From Burkholderiaceae bacterium (lineage in GTDB: Bacteria > Pseudomonadota > Gammaproteobacteria > Burkholderiales > Burkholderiaceae_C): a stretch of DNA of 64,000 nt. Made by a program: the position numbers and the translations under genes. Of this stretch, positions 44,291 to 53,423 are shown in pieces (the stretch's first letter is position 1; the number at the start of each line of letters is the position of its first letter). A model generated the notes under the pieces. The model was not told where the DNA came from. It saw only the letters and a list, made by a program, of their open reading frames with translations, and did not search any database. The DNA is taken from positions 682,001-746,000 of the forward strand of contig JAHCKM010000001.1 of assembly GCA_026125795.1 (NCBI GenBank). The letters are read 5' to 3'.

Positions 44291-44983
44291 CTAGGGCAGG
44301 TAGTCGGAGATGCGACCGGTACGGGTCAGCATCTCGTACTGGCGCTCGCGGTCGCGCGAGCGTGCGATACGCTCTTCGCTGTCCGCCATGGCCTGCAGCA
44401 TCTGGATCTGCGTCACTTCGTGCGTCAGCAGCGCGTTCTCCGCACCGACACGAGCTTGCAGCTCGAGGATCGACTTCTGGTCGCTGGTGGCGTTGATCTG
44501 GCTCATCAACGACTGGATCTGGCTCAAGCGACCCGATGCCGCGGTCATCGCATCCTGCAGCAGGCCCTTCTGCTGGTACGGCTGCGCGAGTGCTGCCTGG
44601 CAGCTCATGCGGGCAGGGCCATCGAGGTCCATGCAGTTGTAGACCATGCCGGCATCACGCAGCGCCTTGCCCGTGGTGCTCAGCCCTGCGTAGCCGCTGG
44701 CGCCGACCGCATTGATTGCCGTGAACGCTTGCGGCGGCACGTAGTTGTGCAGGCCCGGGCTGTTGAAGATGTTGCCCAGGTTGCGCGCGCCGTTCATGCT
44801 GGCGACCTGGTCCTGCAACTGTGTGATCTGCTGGACCTGGTTGTTGATCTTGGTGATGTCGTTCATCACCTGCTGAATGGTCTGGATCAGGTTGGCGATG
44901 TCGATCACCGGGATGCCCTGGGCATGGGCATGACTGGCGGCCACAGCGAGAGCCGCGACTGCGAACGTGTGACGAAGGCGCAT
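44291..44983 (-). CDS. virB5: VirB5/TrbJ-like pilus-tip protein
   Basis: A 230-residue secreted protein with a signal peptide ending SHAHAQ. The mature N-terminus IPVIDIANLIQTIQQVMNDI and following Gln-rich helix are typical of the VirB5/TrbJ family. The C-terminal helix (QMLQAMADSEERIARSRD) is also conserved. Minor pilus component for recipient contact. In this cluster it lies after virB6 instead of before it. Confidence 0.9.
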   Translation of the reverse strand: MRLRHTFAVAALAVAASHAHAQGIPVIDIANLIQTIQQVMNDITKINNQVQQITQLQDQVASMNGARNLGNIFNSPGLHNYVPPQAFTAINAVGASGYAGLSTTGKALRDAGMVYNCMDLDGPARMSCQAALAQPYQQKGLLQDAMTAASGRLSQIQSLMSQINATSDQKSILELQARVGAENALLTHEVTQIQMLQAMADSEERIARSRDRERQYEMLTRTGRISDYLP

Positions 44984-45007
44984 GGCGAACGCTCCTCTTC
45001 GGATGGA

Positions 45008-46078
45008 TCAGGCGCGGGCTCGAAGCGCGGCCAGCCGGTATGCCGCTGCTCTGGCGGTGGTGTAGCCGCGCCGCGCGAGCGAGCCCGCTTGGGTTGTGAC
45101 TGCGAGCGCGCCGCGGGTTGCCCCTCCCGGCAGGCCCCCAGCGGCACGAATGACGCCACCCGCTGCACCGGAGGCCGGTGCGGCGTTGCGAACGGCGCTG
45201 ACTGATCGGAGGCCCGCAACCATCATCGCGTTTTGGATCATCTGGATGCCTTGCTGCACTGCCGCGCCGCCGGTGAGCGCAGAGGCGAGCGTTGGGGCTT
45301 GGAAGCAGATGATCGCCATCAGGACCATCACGACGCAGTACTTGAGGCTCTCGCCGACCGCATTGAGCGTGGAAGCCAGGAACCCGCCTTGCGATTGAAC
45401 GGCCTGCACGAGCGCCTGGCCCATGAAGATGCTGAGGCCCAGCGCGAAGAACGTGAACCACGTCAAGACCACGGCGTTGAGGACCATCGACAGCCAACTG
45501 TCGAAGAACCGCTGCGTCGGGCGCCACGCCAGGCAAAGGATGAACAGCGGCCCTGTCGCGATCACGAACGTCAGGAACAACTTCGCCAGTGACACGACGA
45601 ACAGGGCGATGCAAAGGAAAGCGACGTTGCCGACTGAACAGATCACCGCGGCCAGCAGCAGGTCCAGGCGCGCGATCCCGGCCTCCTTGAGCAGATCGAT
45701 GACCAGAAGACTCGCTTGATCGTTGAATGCGTCGAGCAACGCGTACGGTGTCGTGATCGTGCTGGGGTTGGCCGAAGCGGGCAGAAAGGTCGTCGCCACG
45801 CCGGTCGCCAGGGCGTTCGCTGTGTCGGCCACATTGCTGATGTAGACGCCGGATCGCAGGGCGAAGGCGAGGACCAGACTGAGCTTGAACACCTTCCAGA
45901 CGAAGGTGGGGATCGTCTCCCCGACCTCGTTGCGAAGCACGGCCCACCCGTACAGCGCGACCCAGATCGTGGTGGCCGTCAATGCGATGGGTGTGATCGC
46001 CGCTATCAGCGACCCCACGACGCCCAGCACGTACGTGCCGAGCACCGCGTTCAACTGCGCACCGATCCAAGTGAACAT
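45008..46078 (-). CDS. virB6: VirB6/TrbL-type polytopic inner-membrane protein
   Basis: A 356-residue protein with six or more hydrophobic helices: YVLGVVGSLIAAITPIALTA, FKLSLVLAFALRSGVYISNV, GNVAFLCIALFVVSLAKLFL and VVLTWFTFFALGLSIFMGQA among them. A Gly/Ala-rich cytoplasmic tail ends the protein. The start MFTWIGAQLNAVLGTY is preferred over the longer frame upstream. It forms the inner-membrane channel with VirB8 and VirB10. Confidence 0.93.
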   Translation of the reverse strand: MFTWIGAQLNAVLGTYVLGVVGSLIAAITPIALTATTIWVALYGWAVLRNEVGETIPTFVWKVFKLSLVLAFALRSGVYISNVADTANALATGVATTFLPASANPSTITTPYALLDAFNDQASLLVIDLLKEAGIARLDLLLAAVICSVGNVAFLCIALFVVSLAKLFLTFVIATGPLFILCLAWRPTQRFFDSWLSMVLNAVVLTWFTFFALGLSIFMGQALVQAVQSQGGFLASTLNAVGESLKYCVVMVLMAIICFQAPTLASALTGGAAVQQGIQMIQNAMMVAGLRSVSAVRNAAPASGAAGGVIRAAGGLPGGATRGALAVTTQAGSLARRGYTTARAAAYRLAALRARA

Positions 46079-46082
46079 GGCT

Positions 46083-46484
46083 CTACTGGACAACAGTGGT
46101 CTGCAGGCTCTTGAGCGGCACACAGCTCTTGGCGATGTCTGGGAGCTGGCACTGCTGCCATGCGTCACTGAGCTTCACGACCCAGACGCGCGGCAACTTC
46201 TCCGAGCCGTAGGTGGACTTGCGGCAGGTCGTGGGACGCGCGTACACCTCGGTGCACTCCATCAGGCCCTCGGAGGTTTCGACCATCTTCCAGCCCCCGC
46301 CGGAGCAAGCCGGGTTGGCGGCAGGACACGGTTTCGCGAGCAGCGCGTTGCCGACGGGTGGTGTTTCCACCTTCTTGGATCCGCCGGCCACCTTCACGGC
46401 CTCGTTGCCCTTGACGAACTGCGCCAGGGCGTCAGGGGCAAGCGCCAACCATGCCAGCGTCAGCGCAATGTGCAGGAGTCTCAT
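46083..46484 (-). CDS. Secreted cysteine-rich protein between virB4 and virB6
   Basis: A 133-residue protein with a signal peptide (MRLLHIALTLAWLALAPDAL, cleavage near AQ). The mature part has about seven cysteines (PCPAANPACSG, MECTEVYARPTTCRKS, WQQCQLPDIAKSC), suggesting disulfides in the periplasm. I recognise no family. The ATG overlaps the virB4 stop, so it belongs to the secretion operon and may be a periplasmic accessory to the pilus. Position alone does not fit any VirB number. Confidence 0.75.
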   Translation of the reverse strand: MRLLHIALTLAWLALAPDALAQFVKGNEAVKVAGGSKKVETPPVGNALLAKPCPAANPACSGGGWKMVETSEGLMECTEVYARPTTCRKSTYGSEKLPRVWVVKLSDAWQQCQLPDIAKSCVPLKSLQTTVVQ

Positions 46485-48970
46485 CGTGTTCTTCCCGATG
46501 CTGCGGAACGACGATCCTGAACCTGTCGCAGCAGAACGGGGAGCCACTGAGATGGTTCGTTACCGTGTCGTTCACGCACCGCGTCAAGCAGCGCGACGTT
46601 GTCGGTGGTCGCCGATAGCACGGTGATGAAGTCGTCCAACCCGGAGAGGTCGAGCTCGCAGACGGCACTGGCATGGTCCTGCTTGATCAGGAAGCACCGT
46701 CCGCCTTGTGCGCCGAGGCTCCGCACGATCTCGAACTCGGCGTTGCTGAGTCCGAAGCCCTCGACGTACTCGTCGCGCACAGCCTCCGGGTTGGCCAGGA
46801 AGACCTTGGTCACGCTCTGCTCGACCATCGTGCGGCCGATCGGGTGGCGCAGCACGTCCGACGGACTCTGGGTGTCGAAGATGCCGAGGCCGTTCTGCTT
46901 GCGGATCGTCTTCTGCTTTTGCTTGGCGAAGTCGCTGAAGATCTCGTGGTCGAGCGCTTTCCAGAACTCGGAGATCACGTAGATCAACCGTTCGCCGTTG
47001 ACGAGCTCTTCCATCACCTGAAGCAGGTACAGCATCACCGGCGTGCGCACCTCCGGCAGATCCAGAAACTCCGTCGTGTCGAAGCCGATCACAGATGCCG
47101 TATGCAACTCCATCAGCCCGTCGTCGGCCTGGTCGAATACCCAGCCAAGTGCGCCGCCCTGGCACCAGCGGCCAAGCCGCTCGTAGAGACTGTTCGCACC
47201 GGTCTTGGGCAGGTTCTGCCGCACCGTCGAGAAGCGGCGCAAGGCGGACGGCATCAATGACACCGCCTTGACGGCGTCGGCGATCGCGCGCTCGTCAGCC
47301 GGCAACAGCGGCATTGCTGGCGTGGCAATGCAGGTGCGGATGAGCTGTTCCCAGAACTGCAGGCGTGCCGGCGTCGGACCGCGCTGCAGCGGGTTGCAAC
47401 CGGTCGGCTTGCCGGCCTCGAGTGTGAAGTAGCGGCCGCCAAGCGCGCGGATCGCGATCTCGCAGCCACGGTCCAGGTCGAACAGCACGAGGCGCGGTTC
47501 CGGCCGCCACTTGCGCGTCAGCGTCAGCAAGAACATCTCGAGCGTCGTCTTGCCGACACCGGTGGAGCCGACGATCAGCGTGTTGCCGGGCAGCTTCTTG
47601 TCGGCCGAATCCTCGCCTTCGGGGCTACTGTGCAGGTTCAAGTAGAACGGCTGGCCCGATGGCGTGCGCAGCAGCGCAAGAGCTTCGCCCCATGGGTTGC
47701 CGTCGCGCTTGCCGCGCGCGAAGTTGTGGCCACTGGCCAGCGCTGCGAATGCGCGCGAACTCAGCTTGGCCTCGCGCGGACGCCATTGCCAGTTTCCGGG
47801 CATCTGGGCGAACCAGGCTGCGTCGGCCACCAGGTCGACCGGCGCCATTTGCAGGCTCGAGGTCTCTCCGACTGCGCCGATCGCCTGGGCGGCTCGGCGG
47901 CCGGCATCACCGATGTCGTCGCCGAACACGACCAGGCTGTAGTGGTACTCGCCCATGCAGAACTGGCCGTCGCCCAGCTCGTTGAGTGCAACGTCCATCT
48001 CGATGACCTGCGTTTCGACCACGTCGTCGCTGGCGATCAGCTGGTCGCGTTGCAATTCGAGCGTCCGCATCGCATCGCGCCGCGGCAGGATCGAGAAGCT
48101 CTGGGTCTCGATGAACTCGCTGCGCTCGTAGAGGAGCGCGTTCAGCACGCCGGGCTCCACGGCGTCGGCGTACTCCTTGATGTCGGCCAGAGCGGCGTAG
48201 CGCCGGCGGTCGCCGTAGCGCAGTTCAAGCTTGTCGCCGCCGAAGGACAGCCGTGCCGTGGGCAGAGTGCGGTACAGCGGTCCGCGGGCCCACGGGATCG
48301 GGCGCCATTCGCCATTGACCAGCAGGCCGAGAAACTCGGCGACCTCGGAATAGACGCGTCCTTTGGCCTGTCGGTTGCCGAGCACCAAGGGGTTGAAGCC
48401 GCGCAGCACGCGATCGATCAGCGCCGTGCGCTCTTCCATCGCTTGCAGTGCTTCGGCGTGGGCCAGGGCGATCTCGGCGCGCGAGCGCTGCGTTGACTGC
48501 AGCGCGCGGCTCAGGCGCGAGACGTGCGGTCGATGGACGAGCGTGAAGTAGAGCTCGTTGCTCATCATCCGTTGCTCTCGTAGTTTGGCCTGGTAGGTGC
48601 GCGACAGATCATGCGCAAAGCCCGCCGGCGGATCCTGGAGCGCGTCACTGACGAAGCGGTGCAAGCGATGTGTCCAGACGGCCCATTGGCCACCTGCCAG
48701 ATTGCGCAGCAGACTGCACAGCGCCTCGTGCCGCTCGGCGATGATGTGTTCGTCTGCGCATTCGAACGGCACGCCATCCAAGCGCCACACGCGCAGGAAG
48801 TCGCCGCCGCGCGTGATGACGTCATGCGGACTGAGCAGCGACGAGAACGGCACAAATCCCGCCAGTGAGTTCTCGTGCTGCGCCTGGGCCCAATACCGCG
48901 GTCGGTGCAGCGGCGTGCCGCTGCGCGCCGCGCGCAGCCGGGCGCCAAGAGCGCTAGGCGTGCCACGCAT
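46481..48970 (-). CDS. virB4: VirB4-type secretion ATPase
   Basis: An 829-residue ATPase of the VirB4/CagE family. The N-terminal half carries the VirB4 domain (SLAGFVPFSSLLSPHDVITR, then FYLNLHSSPEGEDSADKKLP). Walker A is LIVGSTGVGKTTLEMFLLTL near residue 465, Walker B lies in RLIYVISEFWKAL, where the usual Asp-Glu is Ser-Glu, and TQSPSDVLRHPIGRTMVEQS follows. It energises pilus biogenesis. The start MRGTPSALGARLR overlaps virB3 by 17 bases. Confidence 0.94.
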   Translation of the reverse strand: MRGTPSALGARLRAARSGTPLHRPRYWAQAQHENSLAGFVPFSSLLSPHDVITRGGDFLRVWRLDGVPFECADEHIIAERHEALCSLLRNLAGGQWAVWTHRLHRFVSDALQDPPAGFAHDLSRTYQAKLREQRMMSNELYFTLVHRPHVSRLSRALQSTQRSRAEIALAHAEALQAMEERTALIDRVLRGFNPLVLGNRQAKGRVYSEVAEFLGLLVNGEWRPIPWARGPLYRTLPTARLSFGGDKLELRYGDRRRYAALADIKEYADAVEPGVLNALLYERSEFIETQSFSILPRRDAMRTLELQRDQLIASDDVVETQVIEMDVALNELGDGQFCMGEYHYSLVVFGDDIGDAGRRAAQAIGAVGETSSLQMAPVDLVADAAWFAQMPGNWQWRPREAKLSSRAFAALASGHNFARGKRDGNPWGEALALLRTPSGQPFYLNLHSSPEGEDSADKKLPGNTLIVGSTGVGKTTLEMFLLTLTRKWRPEPRLVLFDLDRGCEIAIRALGGRYFTLEAGKPTGCNPLQRGPTPARLQFWEQLIRTCIATPAMPLLPADERAIADAVKAVSLMPSALRRFSTVRQNLPKTGANSLYERLGRWCQGGALGWVFDQADDGLMELHTASVIGFDTTEFLDLPEVRTPVMLYLLQVMEELVNGERLIYVISEFWKALDHEIFSDFAKQKQKTIRKQNGLGIFDTQSPSDVLRHPIGRTMVEQSVTKVFLANPEAVRDEYVEGFGLSNAEFEIVRSLGAQGGRCFLIKQDHASAVCELDLSGLDDFITVLSATTDNVALLDAVRERHGNEPSQWLPVLLRQVQDRRSAASGRTR

Positions 48971-49286
48971 CGCGCGCTCCTCGGTACAGGGTGGGGCTGT
49001 AGCTCCTGGCATGCCAGAAGCCGCGGTTGCGCTGGTGCCAGCGCAGCCTGCAGGCGACGAACAACTGCCGCAGGCGCTGATCGTCGCGTGCCGTGACGAA
49101 GCGCATCCACAGCAACGCCGGCACGAAGGAGAGCAGCACCGCCGCAGCGACCCACCAACTCAGCAACGTTCCGCCCCACAGGGTGAGCAGCATGCCCGTG
49201 CCGAACAGCACGACCAGCGGGACGAGCGGGATACCCATCTTCATGGCGGGCCGGGTGGCGCCTTTGTAGATGACTTCGGCGTGCAC
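48954..49286 (-). CDS. virB3: VirB3-type inner-membrane protein
   Basis: A 110-residue protein with the VirB3 opening (VIYKGATRPAMKMGIPLVPL), two hydrophobic helices (to about residue 62) and a basic tail ending YRGARDAWHA. It lies between virB2 and virB4 and overlaps virB4. Works with VirB4 in pilus assembly. Confidence 0.92.
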   Translation of the reverse strand: MHAEVIYKGATRPAMKMGIPLVPLVVLFGTGMLLTLWGGTLLSWWVAAAVLLSFVPALLWMRFVTARDDQRLRQLFVACRLRWHQRNRGFWHARSYSPTLYRGARDAWHA

Positions 49287-49301
49287 TGCGGGCTACCCGG
49301 T

Positions 49302-49586
49302 TCAGGTGACGATGTAGCTGGCAAAGGCGGCGGCGCCGCCGATGATGGTTCCCCCGAGTAGCACGTTGGCCACATCGGCCAGCCGCGCGCCCTGGAACAC
49401 CATCTTGAATCCGGCCCAGATGATCGCGATCGTGACGACTGCGATCGAGATCGTGACCAGGATCGTCTGGACGTTGGTGACCGTGGTGTTGATCTTGTCG
49501 AAGCCCTGCGCCGCGGCAAGCCAGGGCCAGCAGACGAGGGCGGCGAGGCCAACACGGACTGGTTGCATCGGCAAAGGGTGCTTCAT
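49302..49586 (-). CDS. virB2: VirB2-type prepilin
   Basis: A 94-residue pilin precursor: signal peptide ending near CWPWLAAAQG, then two hydrophobic helices (ILVTISIAVVTIAIIWAGFK and ANVLLGGTIIGGAAAFASYI) that form the pilus subunit. CAGGAGG precedes the ATG at 49586, which overlaps the virB1 stop. Confidence 0.92.
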   Translation of the reverse strand: MKHPLPMQPVRVGLAALVCWPWLAAAQGFDKINTTVTNVQTILVTISIAVVTIAIIWAGFKMVFQGARLADVANVLLGGTIIGGAAAFASYIVT

Positions 49587-50074
49587 CGAACCTCCTGGTG
49601 CTTGGAAGCGTGAATGGCTCGCGCAGCGGCGTGCGCGGTGCGTTGCACGTAGCCGTGAGCGAACCCGGTGTGGAAGTTGCCGCTGTAGTAGCAGGACAGC
49701 GCGCGGCGCAGACTGTCTTGTTCGGCCATGTTGGATCGCCGCGCACGCACCATGCATTCACTCAGGATCCGTTGCATGGCCTGCAGGTTGGCGCAGGGCT
49801 CGAACGCCGTCTCCGCCGTCAAGCCAACAGCGTGGAAGTTGCGTACGTTGATCTGCGCCAACCCGACGCTGAAGTTGTGGCCGGACGCCCGCAGCGACCT
49901 GGCTGTTGCCACGGCCTCGGCCCTGTGCCTCGGTTGACGCTCGAGCTGCGCGCCGACGATGCCGATCGCGTGGGGGTTGACAGAGCTTTCGACGGCAATC
50001 AGCGCTTGTGCGGCGCCGGCGTCGACCGTCGGCGCGCACGCCGTGATCAGTGCCAGCAGGGACGGCAGGTCCAT
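49583..50074 (-). CDS. virB1: VirB1-type lytic transglycosylase
   Basis: A 163-residue peptidoglycan-cutting enzyme that opens the wall for the secretion machine. The catalytic Glu lies in ALIAVESSVNPHAIGI, and the conserved SVGLAQINVRNFHAVG and ALSCYYSGNFHTGFAHGYVQ follow. The N-terminal hydrophobic stretch may act as a signal. First gene of the virB1-B4 group and coupled to virB2. Confidence 0.93.
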   Translation of the reverse strand: MDLPSLLALITACAPTVDAGAAQALIAVESSVNPHAIGIVGAQLERQPRHRAEAVATARSLRASGHNFSVGLAQINVRNFHAVGLTAETAFEPCANLQAMQRILSECMVRARRSNMAEQDSLRRALSCYYSGNFHTGFAHGYVQRTAHAAARAIHASKHQEVR

Positions 50075-50081
50075 CGTCGCC

Positions 50082-50618
50082 TCAGGGGTTGAGGTCCACG
50101 GGCACGGTCTTGGGCTGTGCGCTGAACCAGACCGCGTACTCGTCGTCGAAGCGGGTGTCCCAACTCTTCAGGACGGTCTTGGCCGTCGAGGTGTACTCCG
50201 TGACCGAGTCGCCGCCCATGTTCCACCAGGTCCGTGTGAACACGGTGCCTTCGACGGTCACGGTGACCACACCCGTGTAGTCGCAGGCGTAGGTGGTCGT
50301 GCTCTCACCCTCGATGGCGCGGGTGTACTGCGGTGGGCAGTTGTCGGGTGCGTTGGCCCAAGCCGCTGCGGCCTGGTTGCCGGCCCCGCCGGTCTTGCAT
50401 TCGGGAAAGGGCCGGCCGCGGGCCAGGTCTCTCAAGGCCTGCTGAACCGGCGGCACGCACTGAACGACTTTCCGCCAGTCAGGTGCCGCGAGACAAAGCA
50501 GCACGAGACAGCCGTCGACGGCCAGTGCGGTGCAGGTCGCAGTCATCAGCGTGATGGCGATGCCGAGACGGGCGGCACGTCGACCAGGCGGCTGGGTGAT
50601 CGTGTGGGCGTGCTCCAT
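50082..50618 (-). CDS. TrbM-like exported conjugation protein
   Basis: A 178-residue protein: N-terminal hydrophobic signal (LGIAITLMTATCTALAVDG) and a cysteine-containing opening, GCLVLLCLAAPDWRKVVQC, like TrbM of IncP plasmids. The second half is unlike TrbM (TYACDYTGVVTVTVEGTVFT and following). The ATG at 50618 is preferred; the open frame upstream has no signal peptide. It ends seven bases before virB1. Role in mating is unknown even for TrbM. Confidence 0.65.
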   Translation of the reverse strand: MEHAHTITQPPGRRAARLGIAITLMTATCTALAVDGCLVLLCLAAPDWRKVVQCVPPVQQALRDLARGRPFPECKTGGAGNQAAAAWANAPDNCPPQYTRAIEGESTTTYACDYTGVVTVTVEGTVFTRTWWNMGGDSVTEYTSTAKTVLKSWDTRFDDEYAVWFSAQPKTVPVDLNP

Positions 50619-50738
50619 ATCGAACAATCTAGAGGACGATATGGGTCCGACGTGCGACGGTTTTGTCGCGCGATTCGTCGGTCGCGCGGCTTCATCGAGA
50701 CTTGCTATGCCGCTGCGTCCCGCATCGGCTCGCTGCAT

Positions 50739-51509
50739 CTACAGCAGGCCATGTATGGCTGCGCGCGTCGCGGCGTGACGGCGATTGCTGGCGCCGATCT
50801 TGGCGTTGATGCGCCGAAACCGCGAGTCGACCGCAGTGATGCTGCTGTCGACGAGGCGCGCGATCTGTTTGGTCGACAGCCCCTGGCGTTCGAAGGCAAG
50901 CAGCCTCACGTCCTCGGAGCGCAGCCGCGCGGCTCTTTGGAGCTCAGCGCGCGTGCGCCGCATCCACCAATCGTGCAGTTCGCGTGCCAGACTGTGCGCC
51001 ATCAGGCGGCACGCTGAGAGATCGATGCCGTACCCCTCGGTTGCTGTATCGAGCATCAGCGCGCCATAGCGCCCGGTGTTGCCACCGCTGTGCGTGGGGA
51101 TGATGAACACGGAATCGAAGAGCAGTCCGAGCTGCAGGCTTTCTTCGTGCACGCGGTGGCCGTTGTGGAGGGTCGAAGCCAGGACCGGCTCGACGTGGTC
51201 GCGCGCATAGCGCAGCCATGGGTGGTCGAGAGGGCTGGCGAAGTGCCGGTGCATGCGCGACCGCAGCGGGTCGAAGGCCAGCAGCACCATGACCCGCGGT
51301 GGCGCTTCCGGATCAGGGATGACGTGGGCGTAGGCGCTTTCTCGCACCCCAAAGGCCCGCGTCGCTTGGAACAAACTGGCCAGCAGGTCGCAGGGGCCTG
51401 AAGCGTTGTACGCGGATGCGATTGCGGTGATCGCGCGACTCAGTTGCTCTGAGCTGTTGCGAGTCGTCTGATCGTGGGCCTGGGGAAGGGTCGCGTTGAG
51501 CAAGAGCAT
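50739..51509 (-). CDS. LuxR-type transcriptional regulator (no partner synthase seen)
   Basis: A 256-residue regulator. The N-terminal two thirds resemble an autoinducer-binding domain (LASLFQATRAFGVRESAYAH, SPLDHPWLRYARDHVEPVLA). The C-terminal HTH reads LLAFERQGLSTKQIARLVDS then SITAVDSRFRRINAKIGASN. No luxI-like gene lies in the window, so it is an orphan that could sense a foreign or host signal. It sits upstream of the transfer genes in the same direction, which suggests control of conjugation. The first 40 residues may be non-native, since another frame overlaps there. Confidence 0.75.
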   Translation of the reverse strand: MLLLNATLPQAHDQTTRNSSEQLSRAITAIASAYNASGPCDLLASLFQATRAFGVRESAYAHVIPDPEAPPRVMVLLAFDPLRSRMHRHFASPLDHPWLRYARDHVEPVLASTLHNGHRVHEESLQLGLLFDSVFIIPTHSGGNTGRYGALMLDTATEGYGIDLSACRLMAHSLARELHDWWMRRTRAELQRAARLRSEDVRLLAFERQGLSTKQIARLVDSSITAVDSRFRRINAKIGASNRRHAATRAAIHGLL

Positions 51510-51840
51510 GCTCGAACTCCCGTCGCAGTTGCGCGAAGGCGTGGGGGTCGTCGAGATGCAGACGATCCAGATTCACGCAGGCCAAGAACGCCTCGAAGGA
51601 GCGCACGCAGGCCCAACACGTGAGCTGTCCCGTGGCGCCGGTCGCCTGTGCCCATTCGACAGTGACGCCCTCCGCGGCATGCCGCATCTTCAGTGCTACT
51701 TGACCGGTTTGCGTTCGGAGCTGGATTGCCGCCAACGGCGGCTCCGAATTGCTTGCCTTGTCGAGAGTGGATCCGGTGCTCAGGCGAGCACGGCCATCAC
51801 TGGCCGAGGGCACATGCGTTTGCAGCGATCGGGGAGCCAT
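51313..51840 (-). CDS. Unrecognised open frame overlapping the LuxR-type gene
   Basis: A 175-codon frame starting MAPRSLQTHVPSASDGRA. The part not shared with the regulator (to about 51510) has a protein-like composition, with TCWACVRSFEAFLACVNLDR and LDDPHAFAQLRREFEHALA. The remaining third is the shadow of the LuxR gene. It may be a small independent gene truncated by a frameshift, or the displaced N-terminus of the regulator. Low confidence. Confidence 0.3.
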   Translation of the reverse strand: MAPRSLQTHVPSASDGRARLSTGSTLDKASNSEPPLAAIQLRTQTGQVALKMRHAAEGVTVEWAQATGATGQLTCWACVRSFEAFLACVNLDRLHLDDPHAFAQLRREFEHALAQRDPSPGPRSDDSQQLRATESRDHRNRIRVQRFRPLRPAGQFVPSDAGLWGARKRLRPRHP

Positions 51841-51927
51841 GGGAGCTCTGAAGGTTCCAGGGCGTCCATGTTCATGAACCGCGCATGGGTGGCAAGATGC
51901 AGTTGCTCACCGCGCTGCTGAGGATGC

Positions 51928-53412
51928 TCACGGGAAAACAACGGGTACGAAGGTTCCGTGCAAGCCAAGGGGAAGGGCATACGGGAGCCTCGCCTGGGCC
52001 ACAGGACCCGCCTCGAGCGAACGCAGGTCGAACACCGACAGCACCGTCTGCTTCGCATTTAAGTCGAGTCCACTGCCGACGGCCCATCGCGGAGCGGAGT
52101 TTTCCATTTCACCAACGAGCAGATGCTCCTCGGCAAGCCAGGCATCGCCGAAGTGGTGGACTCTTCGGTCGCCCGTCTGCGCATCGATGTAGGCGAGCTG
52201 ATCGTAGCCGGGCACGTCTTGCGGCCGGCTTTGCGTTCGTTCCAGGCACAGCAGGTGACGGTAGACCTTGCCCGTGTCACTTGCTCGAACGGTGGGGAAC
52301 TCGGCATCGTGATTCAACAGCGCCTCTTGCGACGCCGAGCCGTCCGGCAGCGCGATTCGCGCGCGGGTCAACGCCGCACCTCGTCTGTGCCGATATTCGC
52401 CTGCCATCACGCTCCATCCGGCGAGCAGCGACGACGGATCGGCCGACCGCATGTAATCGACGACGACCTGTGCCTTGTCTTCCCAGGCGTTGGCGACGTG
52501 GAAGAGGCAGCCCGCAGGTAGGCGTCCTTCGATGACCGATCCGTCCGATTGACTGACGATCAGCACTCGCATACCCATCTGCGGAGACCACTGGCAGGAC
52601 TCGGCAAACGAAGCACCTCCCATCAGGCGATCACGGTTGCACGTGATCGCAGGCAGCAGGAAGACGAGGTAGCGCTCCGTGATCGCAAAATCGTGGATCG
52701 GAGCAATGTGATCAACGTGCAGGCGCTGCGTGCCGATCGATCTACCATCTGCGGAGATCCGGTAGATGTGCAGCACGTCGTCGATCGGGTCGACACCGAA
52801 GTTCCAAAGCGTTCCGTCGCGTGCCAGCTTCGGATGTGCAGAGAACGGTGCCGGTTGGTCGTTCAGGACCGATGACCTGCTACCCAGTGTCGAGAGCGTG
52901 ACTGGATCGATTGCGTACGGTGCGCCCGCCTCCCACAAGGCCCAATACTCGCGGGCAAACGGGATGATGCTGATGTTGGCGGGGTTCGATGCCTCAATGC
53001 GCGCTGGGGTTGGCGGCATGTCGTCGACCGCAGTCCCGAAACCGCTGAAGATCATCCTGCCGGCGGACTCCTCGGCCAGGTACTTGGCGGTCTCGACGTA
53101 GCGCCCGTGGTGAGCGACACCGGTCTCCGTCAAGGTGAAGCGTTGCACCATGCCGTCACCGTCCCAGCGGTGTGCGTACCGCCTGCCTCCACGTTCGTGT
53201 TTCGCGGGTCCGTTCCGAAACAGCGTTCCGCGCAGCCCGCTGGGAAACGTTCCAGCCCACTCTGCTGTGCCGGAGATGGTGGGTTGATCCAGGGATGCGT
53301 AGCCTTGTGTCCACGACCGATCGCGGCGCGCAGCGAATGCGGCCAGCAGTTCTTGGCCGTTCCACCGAGGTGGAGAACCTTGCGGGCGCGAGCCTGCAGG
53401 CGTGGTGTTCAT
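51928..53412 (-). CDS. Carotenoid cleavage oxygenase (retinal pigment epithelium 65 family)
   Basis: A 494-residue iron(II) dioxygenase that cleaves a conjugated double bond of carotenoids, apocarotenoids or lignin-type stilbenes. The seven-bladed propeller family marks are visible: FPSGLRGTLFRNGPAKHERG, HRWDGDGMVQRFTLTETG, SAHPKLARDGTLWNFG, HDFAITERYLVFL, a His-containing LFHVANAWED segment and a C-terminal GLHGTFVPV. These contain the His ligands for iron. AGGAGG precedes the ATG at 53412. It is 11 bases from the histidine kinase gene, so all three signalling/oxygenase genes may be one operon. The substrate is not evident; no carotenoid synthesis genes are in the window. Confidence 0.88.
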   Translation of the reverse strand: MNTTPAGSRPQGSPPRWNGQELLAAFAARRDRSWTQGYASLDQPTISGTAEWAGTFPSGLRGTLFRNGPAKHERGGRRYAHRWDGDGMVQRFTLTETGVAHHGRYVETAKYLAEESAGRMIFSGFGTAVDDMPPTPARIEASNPANISIIPFAREYWALWEAGAPYAIDPVTLSTLGSRSSVLNDQPAPFSAHPKLARDGTLWNFGVDPIDDVLHIYRISADGRSIGTQRLHVDHIAPIHDFAITERYLVFLLPAITCNRDRLMGGASFAESCQWSPQMGMRVLIVSQSDGSVIEGRLPAGCLFHVANAWEDKAQVVVDYMRSADPSSLLAGWSVMAGEYRHRRGAALTRARIALPDGSASQEALLNHDAEFPTVRASDTGKVYRHLLCLERTQSRPQDVPGYDQLAYIDAQTGDRRVHHFGDAWLAEEHLLVGEMENSAPRWAVGSGLDLNAKQTVLSVFDLRSLEAGPVAQARLPYALPLGLHGTFVPVVFP

Positions 53413-53423
53413 CGCCGGGCCTC

